Program-made: the position numbers and the translations under genes
DNA from: Streptomyces sp. NA04227
GTDB taxonomy: Bacteria > Actinomycetota > Actinomycetes > Streptomycetales > Streptomycetaceae
Reading direction: 5' to 3'
NCBI RefSeq assembly: GCF_013364195.1
Contig: NZ_CP054918.1
Span: forward strand, 682,001 to 746,000
DNA length: 64,000 bases
Notes under the pieces: model-generated
Database searches by the model: none
Told to the model about the DNA's origin: nothing
The model's input: the letters and a program-made list of their open reading frames with translations, nothing else
Part shown: positions 24,039 to 33,580 of the stretch, piece by piece
How positions within the stretch are numbered: the first letter of the stretch is position 1
How the letters are laid out: every line of letters begins with the position of its first letter

Positions 24039-25916
24039 ATGGAAGGCAGCACTGGGGCCTCACCCGGTCCGGCCGATCTCGCCTGGCTCAGGGGAGTCGA
24101 TGCCTACACGATGGGCGCGTACCCGCAGGCGGAGGACGAGTTCCGGGCCGCCGTGCGGATGGATCCCGCGATGGCCGACGGCTGGCTCGGACTGCACGCC
24201 CTGCGCATCGACACCACCACCGCCCTGCTCCGGATGTTCCGCCACCGCGAGCGCTTCGGCGAACAGCGCAGCAGGCACCGCCGCGCCCTCAACTCCTGGT
24301 ACTGGCTGGGCTGGTGGGTACAGCCCGTACTGGAGACCCCGCGCGATCTGCTGCTCGCGCACGCCTCGCACTGGCTGGACGGACGGCACGTACCGGAGCT
24401 GGACCGGGCGCTGGCCGGACTGCCGCCGGTGGACGCCGACCGGCAGGTCCGCTTCCTGCACGCCTGCCGCGCCTACCTGGTCAAGGACTGGGAGCAGTTG
24501 GTACGGCACACCGACCCATTGCTCGACGATCCGCTGCTCGGCATCGAGGCCGGACTCTTCGGCGGCATGGCCCGCGTCCGCCTGGAGATGTTCGGCCAGT
24601 CCGAGCCGCTGCTCTCCACCGCCCTGATGCGCTGCCGCAGCGAACAGCCCCAGCGCAAGGAGCTGCGCTACTGGCTCGCCCGCGCCCACGAGGGCACCGG
24701 CCGCAGCGCCGCCGCCCTGCCGCTGTACCGCGCCGTGCACCGGGTGGACCCCGCCTTCATGGACACCTCCGCCCGGCTCGCCGCGATATCCGAGGGCGAC
24801 GGCTACGACGAGGCCGCGGGCCTTGCCGCGGTCGCGCTGCCCGGCGCGAACCAGGACCTGCCGGGCGGCCAGGACGCCCTCGATCCGCTCTTCCAGCCCG
24901 AGGGGCGCGACCTGCGCACCGGCGGCGAGCCGGGCGGCTCCGCGACAGCCCCGCGCAGCGGCGGCACCGACCCGGTACGCGAGAAGGCGGTGCTCCCGGT
25001 GCAGGCCGCTCCCCCGCGGCCGTCCTCGGGCCCGGCCGATCCGGTCCTGCTCGAACAGGCGCTGGCCGAGCTGGAGCGCATGGTCGGCCTGGAGCCGGTC
25101 AAACGCCAAGTCCGGGCGCTGTCCGCCCAGTTGAACATGGCACGGCTGCGGACCGGACAGGGTCTGCCGGTCCAGCCGCCGAAGCGGCACTTCGTCTTCT
25201 CCGGCCCCTCGGGCACCGGCAAGACCACGGTGGCCCGCATCCTGGGCCGGGTCTTCTACGCACTCGGGCTGCTCGGCGGCGACCATCTGGTGGAGGCCCA
25301 GCGGGCGGACCTGGTCGGCGAGTACCTCGGCCAGACCGCGGTCAAGGCCAACGAGCTCATCGACTCGGCGATCGGCGGCGTCCTGTTCGTCGACGAGGCA
25401 TACGCCCTGTCCAACTCGGGCTACGGCAAGGGCGACGCGTACGGCGACGAGGCGCTCCAGGTACTGCTCAAGCGCGCCGAGGACAACCGCGACCACCTGG
25501 TGGTGATCCTGGCGGGCTACCCCGAGGGCATGGACCGGCTGCTCGCCGCGAACCCGGGGCTCTCCTCCCGCTTCACCACCCGGGTCGACTTCCCCTCGTA
25601 CCGGCCGCTGGAACTCACCGCGATAGGCAAGGTCCTCGCAGCGGAGAACGGCGACGCCTGGGACGAGGAGGCCGTCGAGGAGCTGCGGTCGATCAGCGGG
25701 CACGTGGTCGACCAGGGCTGGATCGACGAGCTGGGCAACGGCCGCTTCCTGCGCACGCTCTACGAGAAGAGCTGCGCCTACCGCGACCTCAGACTCTCCG
25801 GCTACAGCGCGCCGCCCGGCCGCGAGGACCTGGCCACCCTGCGGCTGCCGGACCTGATGCAGGCCTACGGCGAGGTCCTGTCGGGCCGCGGCCCCCAGGA
25901 CCCGTCGTCGCGCTGA
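24039..25916 (+). CDS. CbxX/CfqX-type AAA+ ATPase (EccA-like) with TPR N-terminus
   Basis: A 625-residue protein. The first ~270 residues are TPR-like helices (GVDAYTMGAYPQAEDEFRAAV). A disordered linker leads to a single CbxX/CfqX AAA+ module with Walker A GPSGTGKT at residues 389-396, pore-loop-type LVGEYLGQTAVKANELI, Walker B VLFVDEAY, and an arginine-finger region PGLSSRF. The domain order equals EccA, the cytosolic chaperone ATPase of ESX/type VII secretion, but no ESX genes lie nearby, so the client is unknown. The start at 24039 (or the GTG just before it) follows GGGGGG; another ATG at 23898 is possible. Confidence 0.88.
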   Translation: MEGSTGASPGPADLAWLRGVDAYTMGAYPQAEDEFRAAVRMDPAMADGWLGLHALRIDTTTALLRMFRHRERFGEQRSRHRRALNSWYWLGWWVQPVLETPRDLLLAHASHWLDGRHVPELDRALAGLPPVDADRQVRFLHACRAYLVKDWEQLVRHTDPLLDDPLLGIEAGLFGGMARVRLEMFGQSEPLLSTALMRCRSEQPQRKELRYWLARAHEGTGRSAAALPLYRAVHRVDPAFMDTSARLAAISEGDGYDEAAGLAAVALPGANQDLPGGQDALDPLFQPEGRDLRTGGEPGGSATAPRSGGTDPVREKAVLPVQAAPPRPSSGPADPVLLEQALAELERMVGLEPVKRQVRALSAQLNMARLRTGQGLPVQPPKRHFVFSGPSGTGKTTVARILGRVFYALGLLGGDHLVEAQRADLVGEYLGQTAVKANELIDSAIGGVLFVDEAYALSNSGYGKGDAYGDEALQVLLKRAEDNRDHLVVILAGYPEGMDRLLAANPGLSSRFTTRVDFPSYRPLELTAIGKVLAAENGDAWDEEAVEELRSISGHVVDQGWIDELGNGRFLRTLYEKSCAYRDLRLSGYSAPPGREDLATLRLPDLMQAYGEVLSGRGPQDPSSR

Positions 25917-26012
25917 CGGATCCCGGGGCCCACGAGTCCGCTGCGGCGGCGGGCGGTACCGCGTACCGCCCGCCGCCGGGACCGCTCGACGCGCTCCGTC
26001 CGGCCCGCCCGC

Positions 26013-27101
26013 TCAGCCCGTGAGGGCCGACTGTGCGGAGCCCGAGCGGGGTCCGCCCACCTTGGCCGCGGGCGGTTCCGGGTCGCGGTGCGCGGGATCG
26101 CGTACCTCGCCGACGAGCAGTTCGAGTACGTCCTCCAGTGCGACCAGACCCAGTACCCGGCCCGTGGAGTCGGCGACCTGGGCGAGGTGGGTGGCCGCGC
26201 GGCGCATCACGGTGAGGGCGTCGTCCAGCGGGAGTTCGGCCCGCAGGGTCGTCATCGGGCGCCATATCTGCTGCGGCACCGCACGCTCGCTCTCCTCCAG
26301 GTCGAGCATGTCCTTCACGTGCAGATAGCCCATGAAGGCCCCGCCCTCGGCGCAGACCGGGAACCGCGAGTACCCGGTGGCCGCGGTCAGCGCCACGACC
26401 TGGCCGGGGGTCACCGAGGGGCCGACCGTGACCAGCTCGGCCCGGCCCAGGAGCACCTCGGTCACCGGGCGCGAGCCGAGTCCGAGCGCGTCGCCGAGTC
26501 GTTCCTGTGCCTCCGGTTCCAGCAGGCCCGCCTGTCCCGCGTCGGCGACCAGACGGTTGAGCTGCTCGCTGGTGAAGACCGCCTCGACCTCGTCCTTGGG
26601 TTCGACCCCGAACAGACGCAGGACGACCTTGGAGCAGATGCCGAGCCCCGCCGTGACGGGGCGGCACAGCCGGGCGAAGGCGACCAGGCCCGGGCTGAGC
26701 CAGAGGACGGTCTTCTCCGGTGCGGCCATCGCCAGGTTCTTCGGCAGCATCTCGCCGATGACCAGGTGCAGGAAGACGACCACCGCGAGCGCGATCACAT
26801 AGCCCAGCGGGTGGACCATGCCGTGCGGGAGGTGGATCGCCTCGAAGACGGGTTCCAGGAGGTGGGCCACGGTCGGCTCGGCTACCGCGCCGAGGGTCAG
26901 TGAGCAGATGGTGATGCCGAACTGGGCGGCGGCCATCATCTGCGGCAGATTCTCCAGGCCGTACAGGACCTGGCGGGCCCGCGAGGACTGCAAGGGTTCG
27001 ATCTGGCTGCGGCGCACCGAGACCAGGGCGAACTCGGCGCCGACGAAGAAGCCGTTGGCGAGCACGAGCAGCAGGGCGAAGAGCAGTTGGACGATGCTCA
27101 C
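26013..27101 (-). CDS. Hemolysin/CorC-type membrane protein with CNNM and CBS domains
   Basis: A 362-residue protein. The N-terminal DUF21/CNNM membrane domain has three or four helices, beginning LLFALLLVLANGFFVGAEFALVSVRR and including LGYVIALAVVVFLHLVIGEMLPKNLA. A pair of CBS domains follows (FPVCAEGGAFMGYLHVKDMLD and VLGLVALEDVLELLVGEVRD). It lacks the C-terminal CorC_HlyC domain found in its neighbour. The family includes Mg2+ and Co2+ transport-linked proteins. Its ATG overlaps the stop of the upstream paralogue by 4 nt, so the two are translated together and may work as a heteromer. Confidence 0.92.
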   Translation of the reverse strand: MSIVQLLFALLLVLANGFFVGAEFALVSVRRSQIEPLQSSRARQVLYGLENLPQMMAAAQFGITICSLTLGAVAEPTVAHLLEPVFEAIHLPHGMVHPLGYVIALAVVVFLHLVIGEMLPKNLAMAAPEKTVLWLSPGLVAFARLCRPVTAGLGICSKVVLRLFGVEPKDEVEAVFTSEQLNRLVADAGQAGLLEPEAQERLGDALGLGSRPVTEVLLGRAELVTVGPSVTPGQVVALTAATGYSRFPVCAEGGAFMGYLHVKDMLDLEESERAVPQQIWRPMTTLRAELPLDDALTVMRRAATHLAQVADSTGRVLGLVALEDVLELLVGEVRDPAHRDPEPPAAKVGGPRSGSAQSALTG

Positions 27102-28423
27102 CGGGCGGCCTCCGTGACCTTCGCGGTCTGTACCAGGCGCACCCGCTCGGCGCGGTAGTGCCCGACCTGGCGCACCACGAGCCGCCAGCCGGGCAGTTCC
27201 GCGCGGTCGCCGGGCGCGGGGATGCGTCCGAGCAGATCGGCGACGAGTCCGGCGACCGTCTCGTACGGGCCCTCGGGTACGTCCAGGCCTATCCGGGCGA
27301 GCACGTCGACCCGGCAGCTGCCGTCCGCGTCCCAGGCCGGGCGGCCGTCCTCGGGCGGGGCGACGGCCAGTTCGGGGGCGTCGTGCCCGTCGTGCTCGTC
27401 GCGGACCTCGCCGACGAGTTCCTCGACGATGTCCTCCAGGGTGACCACTCCGGCGGTGCCGCCGTACTCGTCGACCACCACGGCCATCGGCTGCTCACTG
27501 CGCAGCCGGGCGAGCAGCGGCGCCACCGGCAGCGTCTCGGGGACAAGGAGCGGCGGCTGGGCGATGCGCACCACGGCGGTACGCAGCCGGGAGGCGGCCG
27601 GAACCGCGAGCGCGTCCTTGAGGTGCACCACGCCCACGATCTCGTCGATCCGCTCCCCGTAGACGGGGAAGCGGGAAAGACCGGTGGCACGAGTCAGGTT
27701 CACGACGTCTTCGGCGGTCGCGGTGGACTGCAGGGCGCTGACCTTGACCCGGGGCGTCATCACGTGCTGCGCCGTGAGGTCGCCGAGGGACAGGGTCCGT
27801 ACGAAGAGATCGGCGGTGTCCTGTTCGAGGGCACCGGCCCGGGCCGAGTGCCGGGCGAGGGAGACCAGTTCCCCGGGGGTGCGCGCGGAGGCGAGTTCCT
27901 CGGTGGGCTCCACGCCCAGGGTGCGCACGAGCCGGTTGGCGACCGCGTTGAGCCCGGCGATCACCGGCCGAAGGAGCCGGGAGAACAGGGTCTGCGGCCC
28001 GGCGACGAACCGGGCCACCTGCATCGGCCGGGACACCGCCCAGTTCTTGGGTACGAGTTCGCCGATCACCATCTGCACGGCGGAGGCGAACAGCATGCCG
28101 ACGATCACCGCGACGGTGGGTACCGCCCCTTCGGGCAGTCCGGTGGCCGCCACCGGGTCGCCGAGCAGGTCGGCGAGCGCGGGCTCGGCGAGCATGCCGA
28201 CGACGAGCGAGGTGATGGTGATGCCGAGCTGGGTGCCGGAGAGCTGGAAGGAGAGTTCCTTCAGGGCGGCCAGCACGGTACGGGCCCGCCGGTCACCGGT
28301 GGCCGCGGCCTCCTCGGCGTCCGGGCGGTCCACCGTGACCAGACCGAACTCGGCGGCCACGAAGAAGCCGTTGGCGAGAATGAGCAGGAAAGCCGCTCCG
28401 AGGAGCAGCAGACTGGTGGTCAT
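27098..28423 (-). CDS. Hemolysin/CorC-type membrane protein with CNNM, CBS and CorC_HlyC domains
   Basis: A 441-residue paralogue of the next gene. The DUF21/CNNM domain starts LLLLGAAFLLILANGFFVAAEFGLVTVDR; the acidic-motif helix region has VQMVIGELVPKNWAVS. Two CBS domains contain HVMTPRVKVSAL, FPVYGERIDEIVGVVHLKD and AVVVDEYGGTAGVVTLEDI. A C-terminal transporter-associated CorC_HlyC domain follows (SCRVDVLARIGLDVPEGPYETVAGLV). The role is probably divalent cation efflux or homeostasis at the inner membrane, by analogy with characterised CorC/CNNM proteins. First gene of a two-gene minus-strand operon. Confidence 0.93.
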   Translation of the reverse strand: MTTSLLLLGAAFLLILANGFFVAAEFGLVTVDRPDAEEAAATGDRRARTVLAALKELSFQLSGTQLGITITSLVVGMLAEPALADLLGDPVAATGLPEGAVPTVAVIVGMLFASAVQMVIGELVPKNWAVSRPMQVARFVAGPQTLFSRLLRPVIAGLNAVANRLVRTLGVEPTEELASARTPGELVSLARHSARAGALEQDTADLFVRTLSLGDLTAQHVMTPRVKVSALQSTATAEDVVNLTRATGLSRFPVYGERIDEIVGVVHLKDALAVPAASRLRTAVVRIAQPPLLVPETLPVAPLLARLRSEQPMAVVVDEYGGTAGVVTLEDIVEELVGEVRDEHDGHDAPELAVAPPEDGRPAWDADGSCRVDVLARIGLDVPEGPYETVAGLVADLLGRIPAPGDRAELPGWRLVVRQVGHYRAERVRLVQTAKVTEAAR

Positions 28424-28661
28424 GCCGCCGCCTCCACCGGAACACGGACAGGGTCCGTGGTATCTCGGGAGGGGGCGGCGCAGGTACTACAGGACGATCC
28501 GTCCATCGCCGGAGGGAGTCACTCCTCGGTCAGCAGGGGCCCCGGTGCCGGTGGTACGAGGGCGTGAGGGGCGGCGGCGCGAGTGCGCCGCCGCCCAACA
28601 GATTAATCAACGCGGGGTGGACGAGGGGAGGGCCGCAGGCGTCCGCGGCACCGGATGTTCG

Positions 28662-29159
28662 TCACCTCGGACCGGTCACGTCACGTCCGTCCCGTCCGTC
28701 GTACGCGCCCCGGGCCTCGACGAGCGCGCGCAGTGCGCTCGCGTCGCGGATCGCGTGCTGCTTGGCCAGACCGGGCTGAATACCCAGCGCGGGCAGGCTG
28801 GTTCCGTCGCTGAGGTCCAGGAAGACCCAGGGGTCGCCCGCGCGCAGGTTCACCTGGACGATCTCCGCCCAGTCGAGGCTGCGGCTGCTCAGGATGTTGA
28901 CCACCCGCACACCGCTCTCGGTGGCGACCACCCGGGGGCGGCACAGCATGCCGAGGCCGCCCCACAGCATCGCCGCGGTGAACACGAAGCTGATCCGCTC
29001 CCCCGGCCCGAGCTTCGGCAGTACCAGCGCGATGACGCTGATCACCACGAACATCACGGCGCCGCCGATGAGCAGGATCGCACGGGTCCTGGTCGGCCGG
29101 AAGGTACGGGGCAGGGTGGTCGGCGCGGTGGCCGCGGAGTTCTGGTCCACCGCGATCAC
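28662..29159 (-). CDS. PH-domain-containing membrane protein
   Basis: A 165-residue protein. Two membrane helices occupy residues ~28-65 (AILLIGGAVMFVVISVIALVL and ISFVFTAAMLWGGLGML). A bacterial PH-like domain follows (RPRVVATESGVRVVNILSSRSLDWAEIVQVNL and WVFLDLSDGTSLPALGIQ), with the tryptophan-aspartate turn seen in actinobacterial PH-domain proteins. The function is unknown. The GTG start overlaps the hisG stop by 4 nt, so it is translated together with hisG although no histidine link is obvious. This hisG-PH pairing is, in my recollection, a conserved feature of Streptomyces. Confidence 0.88.
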   Translation of the reverse strand: MIAVDQNSAATAPTTLPRTFRPTRTRAILLIGGAVMFVVISVIALVLPKLGPGERISFVFTAAMLWGGLGMLCRPRVVATESGVRVVNILSSRSLDWAEIVQVNLRAGDPWVFLDLSDGTSLPALGIQPGLAKQHAIRDASALRALVEARGAYDGRDGRDVTGPR

Positions 29160-30004
29160 AGCCGGCAGGCGTGGATGGCGGTGGTCAGGATGGCCCTGGC
29201 ACCGAGGTCGTACAGGTCGTCCATGATCCGCTGGGCCTCCTTGGCGGGGACCATCGCGCGGACCGCGACCCAGCCCTCGTTGTGCAGCGGGGAGATGGTC
29301 GGCGACTCAAGGCCGGGGGTGAGGGCGACGGCGCGCTCCAGGTGTTCGGCGCGGCAGTCGTAGTCCATCATCACGTAGGTCCGCGCGACCAGGACGCCCT
29401 GCAGCCGGCGCAGGAACTGCTGGACCTTCGGCTCCTCGGTGTCCGCGCCGGTGCGCCGGATCACCACGGCCTCCGAGGTCATGATCGGCTCACCGACGAC
29501 CTCGAGCCCGGCGTTGCGCAGCGAGGTGCCGGTCTCCACCACGTCCGCGATGATCTGGGCCACGCCGAGTTCGATCGCCGTCTCGACCGCGCCGTCGAGG
29601 TGCACGACGCTCGCGTCGACGCCCTTCTCGGCCAGGTACTTGTCGACGATGCCCTCGTAGGAGGTGGCGATCGTTCGGCCGCCGAAGTCCGACAGGCCCT
29701 GTGCGGTGCCGGGGCGGGTGGCGAAGCGGAAGGTGGAGCGGGCGAAGCCGAGCGGGAGGATCTCCTCGGCGTCGGCCCCGGAGTCGATCAGCAGGTCGCG
29801 TCCGGTGATGCCGATGTCGAGGCGGCCGGAGGAGACGTAGATGGCGATGTCGCGTGGCCGCAGATAGAAGAACTCGACCTCGTTGTCCGGGTCGACGATG
29901 ACGAGTTCCTTGGACTCGCGCCGCTGCTGGTACCCGGCCTCATGGAGCATCGCCGACGCGGGGCCTGACAGGGAACCCTTGTTGGGGACGGCGATGCGCA
30001 GCAT
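29156..30004 (-). CDS. hisG: ATP phosphoribosyltransferase (long form)
   Basis: A 282-residue HisG catalysing the first committed step of histidine synthesis: ATP + PRPP to phosphoribosyl-ATP. The N-terminus LRIAVPNKGSLSGPASAML is family-typical. The PRPP-binding loop lies in the ADVVETGTSLRNAGLEVVGE segment. The extra ~75 C-terminal residues (ARTYVMMDYDCRAEHLERA ... LYDLGARAILTTAIHACRL) are the allosteric histidine-binding domain of the HisG-long form, so no HisZ is needed. hisE lies 103 bp upstream in the same direction, and a PH-domain gene overlaps the 3' end. Confidence 0.96.
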   Translation of the reverse strand: MLRIAVPNKGSLSGPASAMLHEAGYQQRRESKELVIVDPDNEVEFFYLRPRDIAIYVSSGRLDIGITGRDLLIDSGADAEEILPLGFARSTFRFATRPGTAQGLSDFGGRTIATSYEGIVDKYLAEKGVDASVVHLDGAVETAIELGVAQIIADVVETGTSLRNAGLEVVGEPIMTSEAVVIRRTGADTEEPKVQQFLRRLQGVLVARTYVMMDYDCRAEHLERAVALTPGLESPTISPLHNEGWVAVRAMVPAKEAQRIMDDLYDLGARAILTTAIHACRL

Positions 30005-30107
30005 GCGGGCGTTTTCCTTTGCGTTCGGTGGGCGGTGCGAAGTAGGGGCGTAGGCCGCCTGTTCCGGTGCGCGCGGCGTGCCCGCGCCACGGCCGGCGGC
30101 CGCGGGA

Positions 30108-30380
30108 TCAGAGATGGGCGTAGACGTCGTCGAGGGAGATACCGCGGGCGACCATCATCACCTGTACGTGGTACAGGAGTTGGGAGATCTCCTCGGCGGC
30201 GGCTTCCTTGCCCTCGTACTCGGCCGCCATCCATACCTCGGCGGCTTCCTCGACGACCTTCTTGCCGATGGCGTGAACACCCTTGTCGACCAGTTCCGCG
30301 GTACGGGAAGTGGCGGGGTCGCCGTTGGCGGCCTTGTACTGGAGCTCGGTGAAGAGCTCCTCGAACGTCTTCTTGGACAT
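30108..30380 (-). CDS. hisE: Phosphoribosyl-ATP pyrophosphatase
   Basis: A 90-residue all-alpha MazG-like pyrophosphohydrolase, the second step of histidine synthesis (PR-ATP to PR-AMP). The metal-binding pattern is visible: [15 protein letters not shown], then [15 protein letters not shown] (EExxE) and the C-terminal [18 protein letters not shown] (E-x-x-x-LLYH-x-x-V). HisI is not fused to it, so the cyclohydrolase must be encoded elsewhere. Upstream is ribH (90-bp gap); downstream is hisG. Confidence 0.96.
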   Translation of the reverse strand: MSKKTFEELFTELQYKAANGDPATSRTAELVDKGVHAIGKKVVEEAAEVWMAAEYEGKEAAAEEISQLLYHVQVMMVARGISLDDVYAHL

Positions 30381-30470
30381 GGTGATGACTACCTTACGCG
30401 GCGGCCGGGTGCCGGTGTGCGGCGCCTCCAGAGCGTGAGACGCCGCACCGCGGGGGGCTCGGTACCGGGC

Positions 30471-30956
30471 TCAGTGCCAGGGCTCGGTGAGGCTGCGCAG
30501 CGTCACGGCGGTGGCGACGGCGGCGGTCACCGCCTCGTGGCCCTTGTCCTCGCGAGAGCCCTCGATGCCCGCCCTGTCGAGCGCCTGCTGCTCGTCGTCG
30601 CAGGTCAGCACGCCGAAGCCGATCGGCACTCCGGTCTCGACGGAGACCTGGGTCAGGCCCTGGGTGACGCCCTGGCACACGTACTCGAAGTGCGGGGTAC
30701 CGCCGCGGATGACGACGCCGAGGGCGACCACGGCGTCGTAGCCACGGGCGGCGAGCGCCTTCGCGGCCACCGGCAGCTCGAAGCTGCCGGGTACCCGCAG
30801 CACGGTGGGCTCGCTGATGCCGAGCTCGTTCAGAGCGCGCAGGGCGCCGCCGACGAGTCCGTCCATCACCTCGACGTGCCACTGGGCGGCGACGACCGCG
30901 ACGCGCAGGTCCTCGCTGTTCTTCACGGTCAGTTCGGGTGCGCCCTTGCCGCTCAC
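30471..30956 (-). CDS. ribH: 6,7-dimethyl-8-ribityllumazine synthase
   Basis: A 161-residue lumazine synthase, the penultimate step of riboflavin synthesis, which usually assembles into large capsids. Visible motifs are [49 protein letters not shown] (with the catalytic His in the PHFEYV strand) and [16 protein letters not shown] 30956 follows GGAG. It is the last rib gene of the operon, 64 bp after ribBA. Confidence 0.96.
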   Translation of the reverse strand: MSGKGAPELTVKNSEDLRVAVVAAQWHVEVMDGLVGGALRALNELGISEPTVLRVPGSFELPVAAKALAARGYDAVVALGVVIRGGTPHFEYVCQGVTQGLTQVSVETGVPIGFGVLTCDDEQQALDRAGIEGSREDKGHEAVTAAVATAVTLRSLTEPWH

Positions 30957-31020
30957 GCGCTTCTCCTCGTACGTACTGGTGGTGGATTGGTGTGGGGGTT
31001 CAGCGCGCGGCCTCGGCCGC

Positions 31021-32322
31021 TCACTGGTTGCCGCAGGTGGTGGGGGCGCTGTCCAGCCAGGGCAGGTCGTGCCCCATCCGGTCGCGCTTGGTGCGCAGAT
31101 AGCGCAGGTTGTGCTCGCCGACCGGTCCGGGCATGGGCTCGCGGCCGGTGACCTCGATGCCGCCGCGGACCAGGGCCTCGGACTTCTCGGGGTTGTTGGT
31201 GAGGAGCCGGACGCTGCGTACGCCGAGGTCCTTGAGGATCTGGGCGCCCGCGCCGTAGTCGCGGGCGTCGGCGGGCAGGCCGAGTTCCAGGTTGGCGTCC
31301 AGGGTGTCGTGGCCGCGCTCCTGCAGTTCGTAGGCGCGCAGCTTGGACAGCAGGCCGATGCCGCGGCCCTCGTGGCCGCGCAGGTAGACGACCACGCCCC
31401 GGCCCTCCTCGGCGATGCGCTGCATCGAGGTCTGCAACTGGGGGCCGCAGTCGCAGCGCAGCGAGTGGAAGACGTCGCCGGTCAGGCACTCGGAGTGGAC
31501 CCGCACCAACAGGTCGGCCCCGTCGCCGAGTTCGCCGTGCACCAGGGCCACGTGCTCCACGCCGTCGACGGTGGAGCGGTAGCCGAAGGCGGTGAAGTCT
31601 CCGGCGGCGGTGGGCAGGCTGACCTCCGCCTCGCGCCGTACGGTCGGCTCGCTGTCGCGGCGGTAGGCGATCAGGTCCTCGATGGAGATGATCGACAGGC
31701 CGTGCTTGCGGGCGAAGGGGACCAGTTCGGGCAGCCGCAGCATGGTCCCGTCCTCCCCGGCGATCTCCACGATCGCCCCGGCCGGGCGCAGTCCGGCGAG
31801 CCGGGCGAGGTCGACGGCGGCCTCGGTGTGGCCGTTGCGGACCAGCACCCCGCCGGGCTTGGCGCGCAGCGGGAAGATGTGGCCGGGGCGCACGAAGTCG
31901 GAGGCCTCGGCGCCGGCGTCGGCGAGCAGTTGGAGCGTCCTCGCGCGGTCCGCGGCGGAGATGCCGGTGCTCACGCCGTGGGCGGCGGTGGCATCGACGG
32001 AGACGGTGAACGCGGTGCGCATCGACTCGGTGTTGTGCTCGACCATCTGCGGCAGGTCCAGCCGGTCGAGCTCGGGGCCCTCCATCGGCGCGCAGATCAG
32101 ACCGCGGCACTCGCTCATCATGAAGGCGACCACCTCGGGCGTCGCCTTCTCGGCGGCGATGACGAGGTCGCCCTCGTTCTCCCGGTCCTCGTCGTCCACG
32201 ACGACGACCGGACGGCCCGCGGCTATGTCGGCGATGGCCTGTGCGACGGGGTCCAGGCGCAGATCGGCCTCCTCGCCGTACCACTCGGGCAGGGCGGGAG
32301 CGGTGGAGGTTGGGGACGTCAT
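31021..32322 (-). CDS. ribBA: Bifunctional DHBP synthase / GTP cyclohydrolase II
   Basis: A 433-residue fusion. The RibB half (residues ~20-225) makes 3,4-dihydroxy-2-butanone 4-phosphate and shows [23 protein letters not shown] and [25 protein letters not shown]. The RibA half (from ~226) opens GTP and shows [20 protein letters not shown] (the Zn-binding cysteines), [16 protein letters not shown] and [12 protein letters not shown]. Both active sites look intact. The ATG at 32322 has GGAAGGAG upstream and overlaps the ribM stop by 4 nt, so translation is coupled to the transporter gene. Confidence 0.96.
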   Translation of the reverse strand: MTSPTSTAPALPEWYGEEADLRLDPVAQAIADIAAGRPVVVVDDEDRENEGDLVIAAEKATPEVVAFMMSECRGLICAPMEGPELDRLDLPQMVEHNTESMRTAFTVSVDATAAHGVSTGISAADRARTLQLLADAGAEASDFVRPGHIFPLRAKPGGVLVRNGHTEAAVDLARLAGLRPAGAIVEIAGEDGTMLRLPELVPFARKHGLSIISIEDLIAYRRDSEPTVRREAEVSLPTAAGDFTAFGYRSTVDGVEHVALVHGELGDGADLLVRVHSECLTGDVFHSLRCDCGPQLQTSMQRIAEEGRGVVVYLRGHEGRGIGLLSKLRAYELQERGHDTLDANLELGLPADARDYGAGAQILKDLGVRSVRLLTNNPEKSEALVRGGIEVTGREPMPGPVGEHNLRYLRTKRDRMGHDLPWLDSAPTTCGNQ

Positions 32323-32972
32323 GCCGGGGCTCCTTCCAGGGCGGGCCGCGCGTCGGTACGCGAGCGCAGCCACCAGTCGCGCAGGCCCCACAGGACGAGT
32401 GCGCCGTAGACGAGGTAGATCAGGCCGGAGAAGGCCAGACCGCTGGTGAAGTTGAGCGGGACGCCGACACAGTCGACGAGCAGCCAGGCGAACCAGAACT
32501 CCACCAGGCCGCGGGCCTGGGCGATCATGGCGACCAGGGTGCCGACGAACACGTAGGCGTCCGGCCAGGGGTTCCAGGACAGCGAGGGGTAGGCGGTGAA
32601 CAGGCCGCCCACCGCGAGCGTGCCGAGGACGGCGAGGGCGATGAGCAGGGCCCGCTCGCGCCAGGTGGCGAACCGTACGGCCACGCCGCCGTCCGCCGCC
32701 CGCTCGGTGCCCCGGGTCCACTGGCGCCAGCCCCAGACCGCGGTGATCAGGATGATCAGCTGCTTGCCGACGCTGCCGGACTGGTGGACGTGGACATTGG
32801 CGGCGATGAGGACCAGCGCGGACAGCGCCTGGGCGGGCCAGGTCCACACCGAGCGCCGCCAGCCGAGCGCGAGGCCGACCAGGCCGACGGTGTTGCCGAT
32901 CAGGTCGGAGTAGATGAGGTGCTGGCCGAAGACGGTGAAGGCCTCCGCGTTCAGCCAGCCGACCACGCTCAC
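32319..32972 (-). CDS. ribM: Riboflavin transporter RibM (PnuC-like)
   Basis: A 217-residue membrane protein with about six helices ([70 protein letters not shown]). The W-x-P and GWRQW patterns are those of the PnuC family. Inside a riboflavin operon such proteins are RibM/PnuX, energy-independent flavin uptake facilitators first described in Streptomyces davawensis and corynebacteria. The GTG start overlaps ribE by 4 nt and its stop overlaps ribBA. FMN riboswitch control fits an importer that is off when flavin is ample. Confidence 0.9.
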   Translation of the reverse strand: MSVVGWLNAEAFTVFGQHLIYSDLIGNTVGLVGLALGWRRSVWTWPAQALSALVLIAANVHVHQSGSVGKQLIILITAVWGWRQWTRGTERAADGGVAVRFATWRERALLIALAVLGTLAVGGLFTAYPSLSWNPWPDAYVFVGTLVAMIAQARGLVEFWFAWLLVDCVGVPLNFTSGLAFSGLIYLVYGALVLWGLRDWWLRSRTDARPALEGAPA

Positions 32973-33580
32973 CGGTCGCCACCCGCCGCTCCGCCGTGCG
33001 AGAGCAGCCGCTCGACGTACTTGGCGATGACGTCCACCTCGAGGTTGACCGGCTCACCGGGCTGCTTGAGGCCGAGCGTGGTCAACGCGAGGGTGGTCGG
33101 GATCAGGCTGATGGTGAAGTAGTCGCTGCCCGCCTCGACGACGGTCAGGCTCACGCCGTCGACGGTGATGGAGCCCTTCTCGACGACGTACCGGGCGAGT
33201 TCGGCGGGCAGCGAGATCCGTACGATCTCCCAGTTCTCCGAGGGCGTACGCGCCAGGACGGTGCCGGTGCCGTCGACGTGGCCCTGCACGATGTGCCCGC
33301 CGAGCCGGCCGCCGACCGCGGTGGGCCGCTCCAGGTTGACCCGCGAACCGGCCGCGAGCGCGCCGAGGCTGGAGCGCTTGAGGGTCTCGGCCATCACGTC
33401 GGCGGTGAACTCCTCGCCCTCGTGCTCGACGACGGTCAGACAGACGCCGTTGACGGCGATCGAGTCGCCGTGCCGCGCCCCGGCCGTGACCACGGGGCCA
33501 CGCAGCCGGAACCGGGAGGAGTCGCCCAGGTCCTCGACGGCGGTGACCTCACCCAGCTCTTCGACGATTCCGGTGAACAC
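32969..33580 (-). CDS. ribE: Riboflavin synthase (alpha subunit type)
   Basis: A 203-residue riboflavin synthase that dismutates two lumazines to riboflavin. It has the N-terminal [12 protein letters not shown] signature and two homologous lumazine-binding repeats: [18 protein letters not shown] in the first and [18 protein letters not shown] in the second, with [13 protein letters not shown] between them. The GTG start directly follows the ribD TAA stop (TAAGTG), and the 3' end overlaps ribM by 4 nt. Some nomenclatures call this ribC. Confidence 0.96.
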   Translation of the reverse strand: MFTGIVEELGEVTAVEDLGDSSRFRLRGPVVTAGARHGDSIAVNGVCLTVVEHEGEEFTADVMAETLKRSSLGALAAGSRVNLERPTAVGGRLGGHIVQGHVDGTGTVLARTPSENWEIVRISLPAELARYVVEKGSITVDGVSLTVVEAGSDYFTISLIPTTLALTTLGLKQPGEPVNLEVDVIAKYVERLLSHGGAAGGDR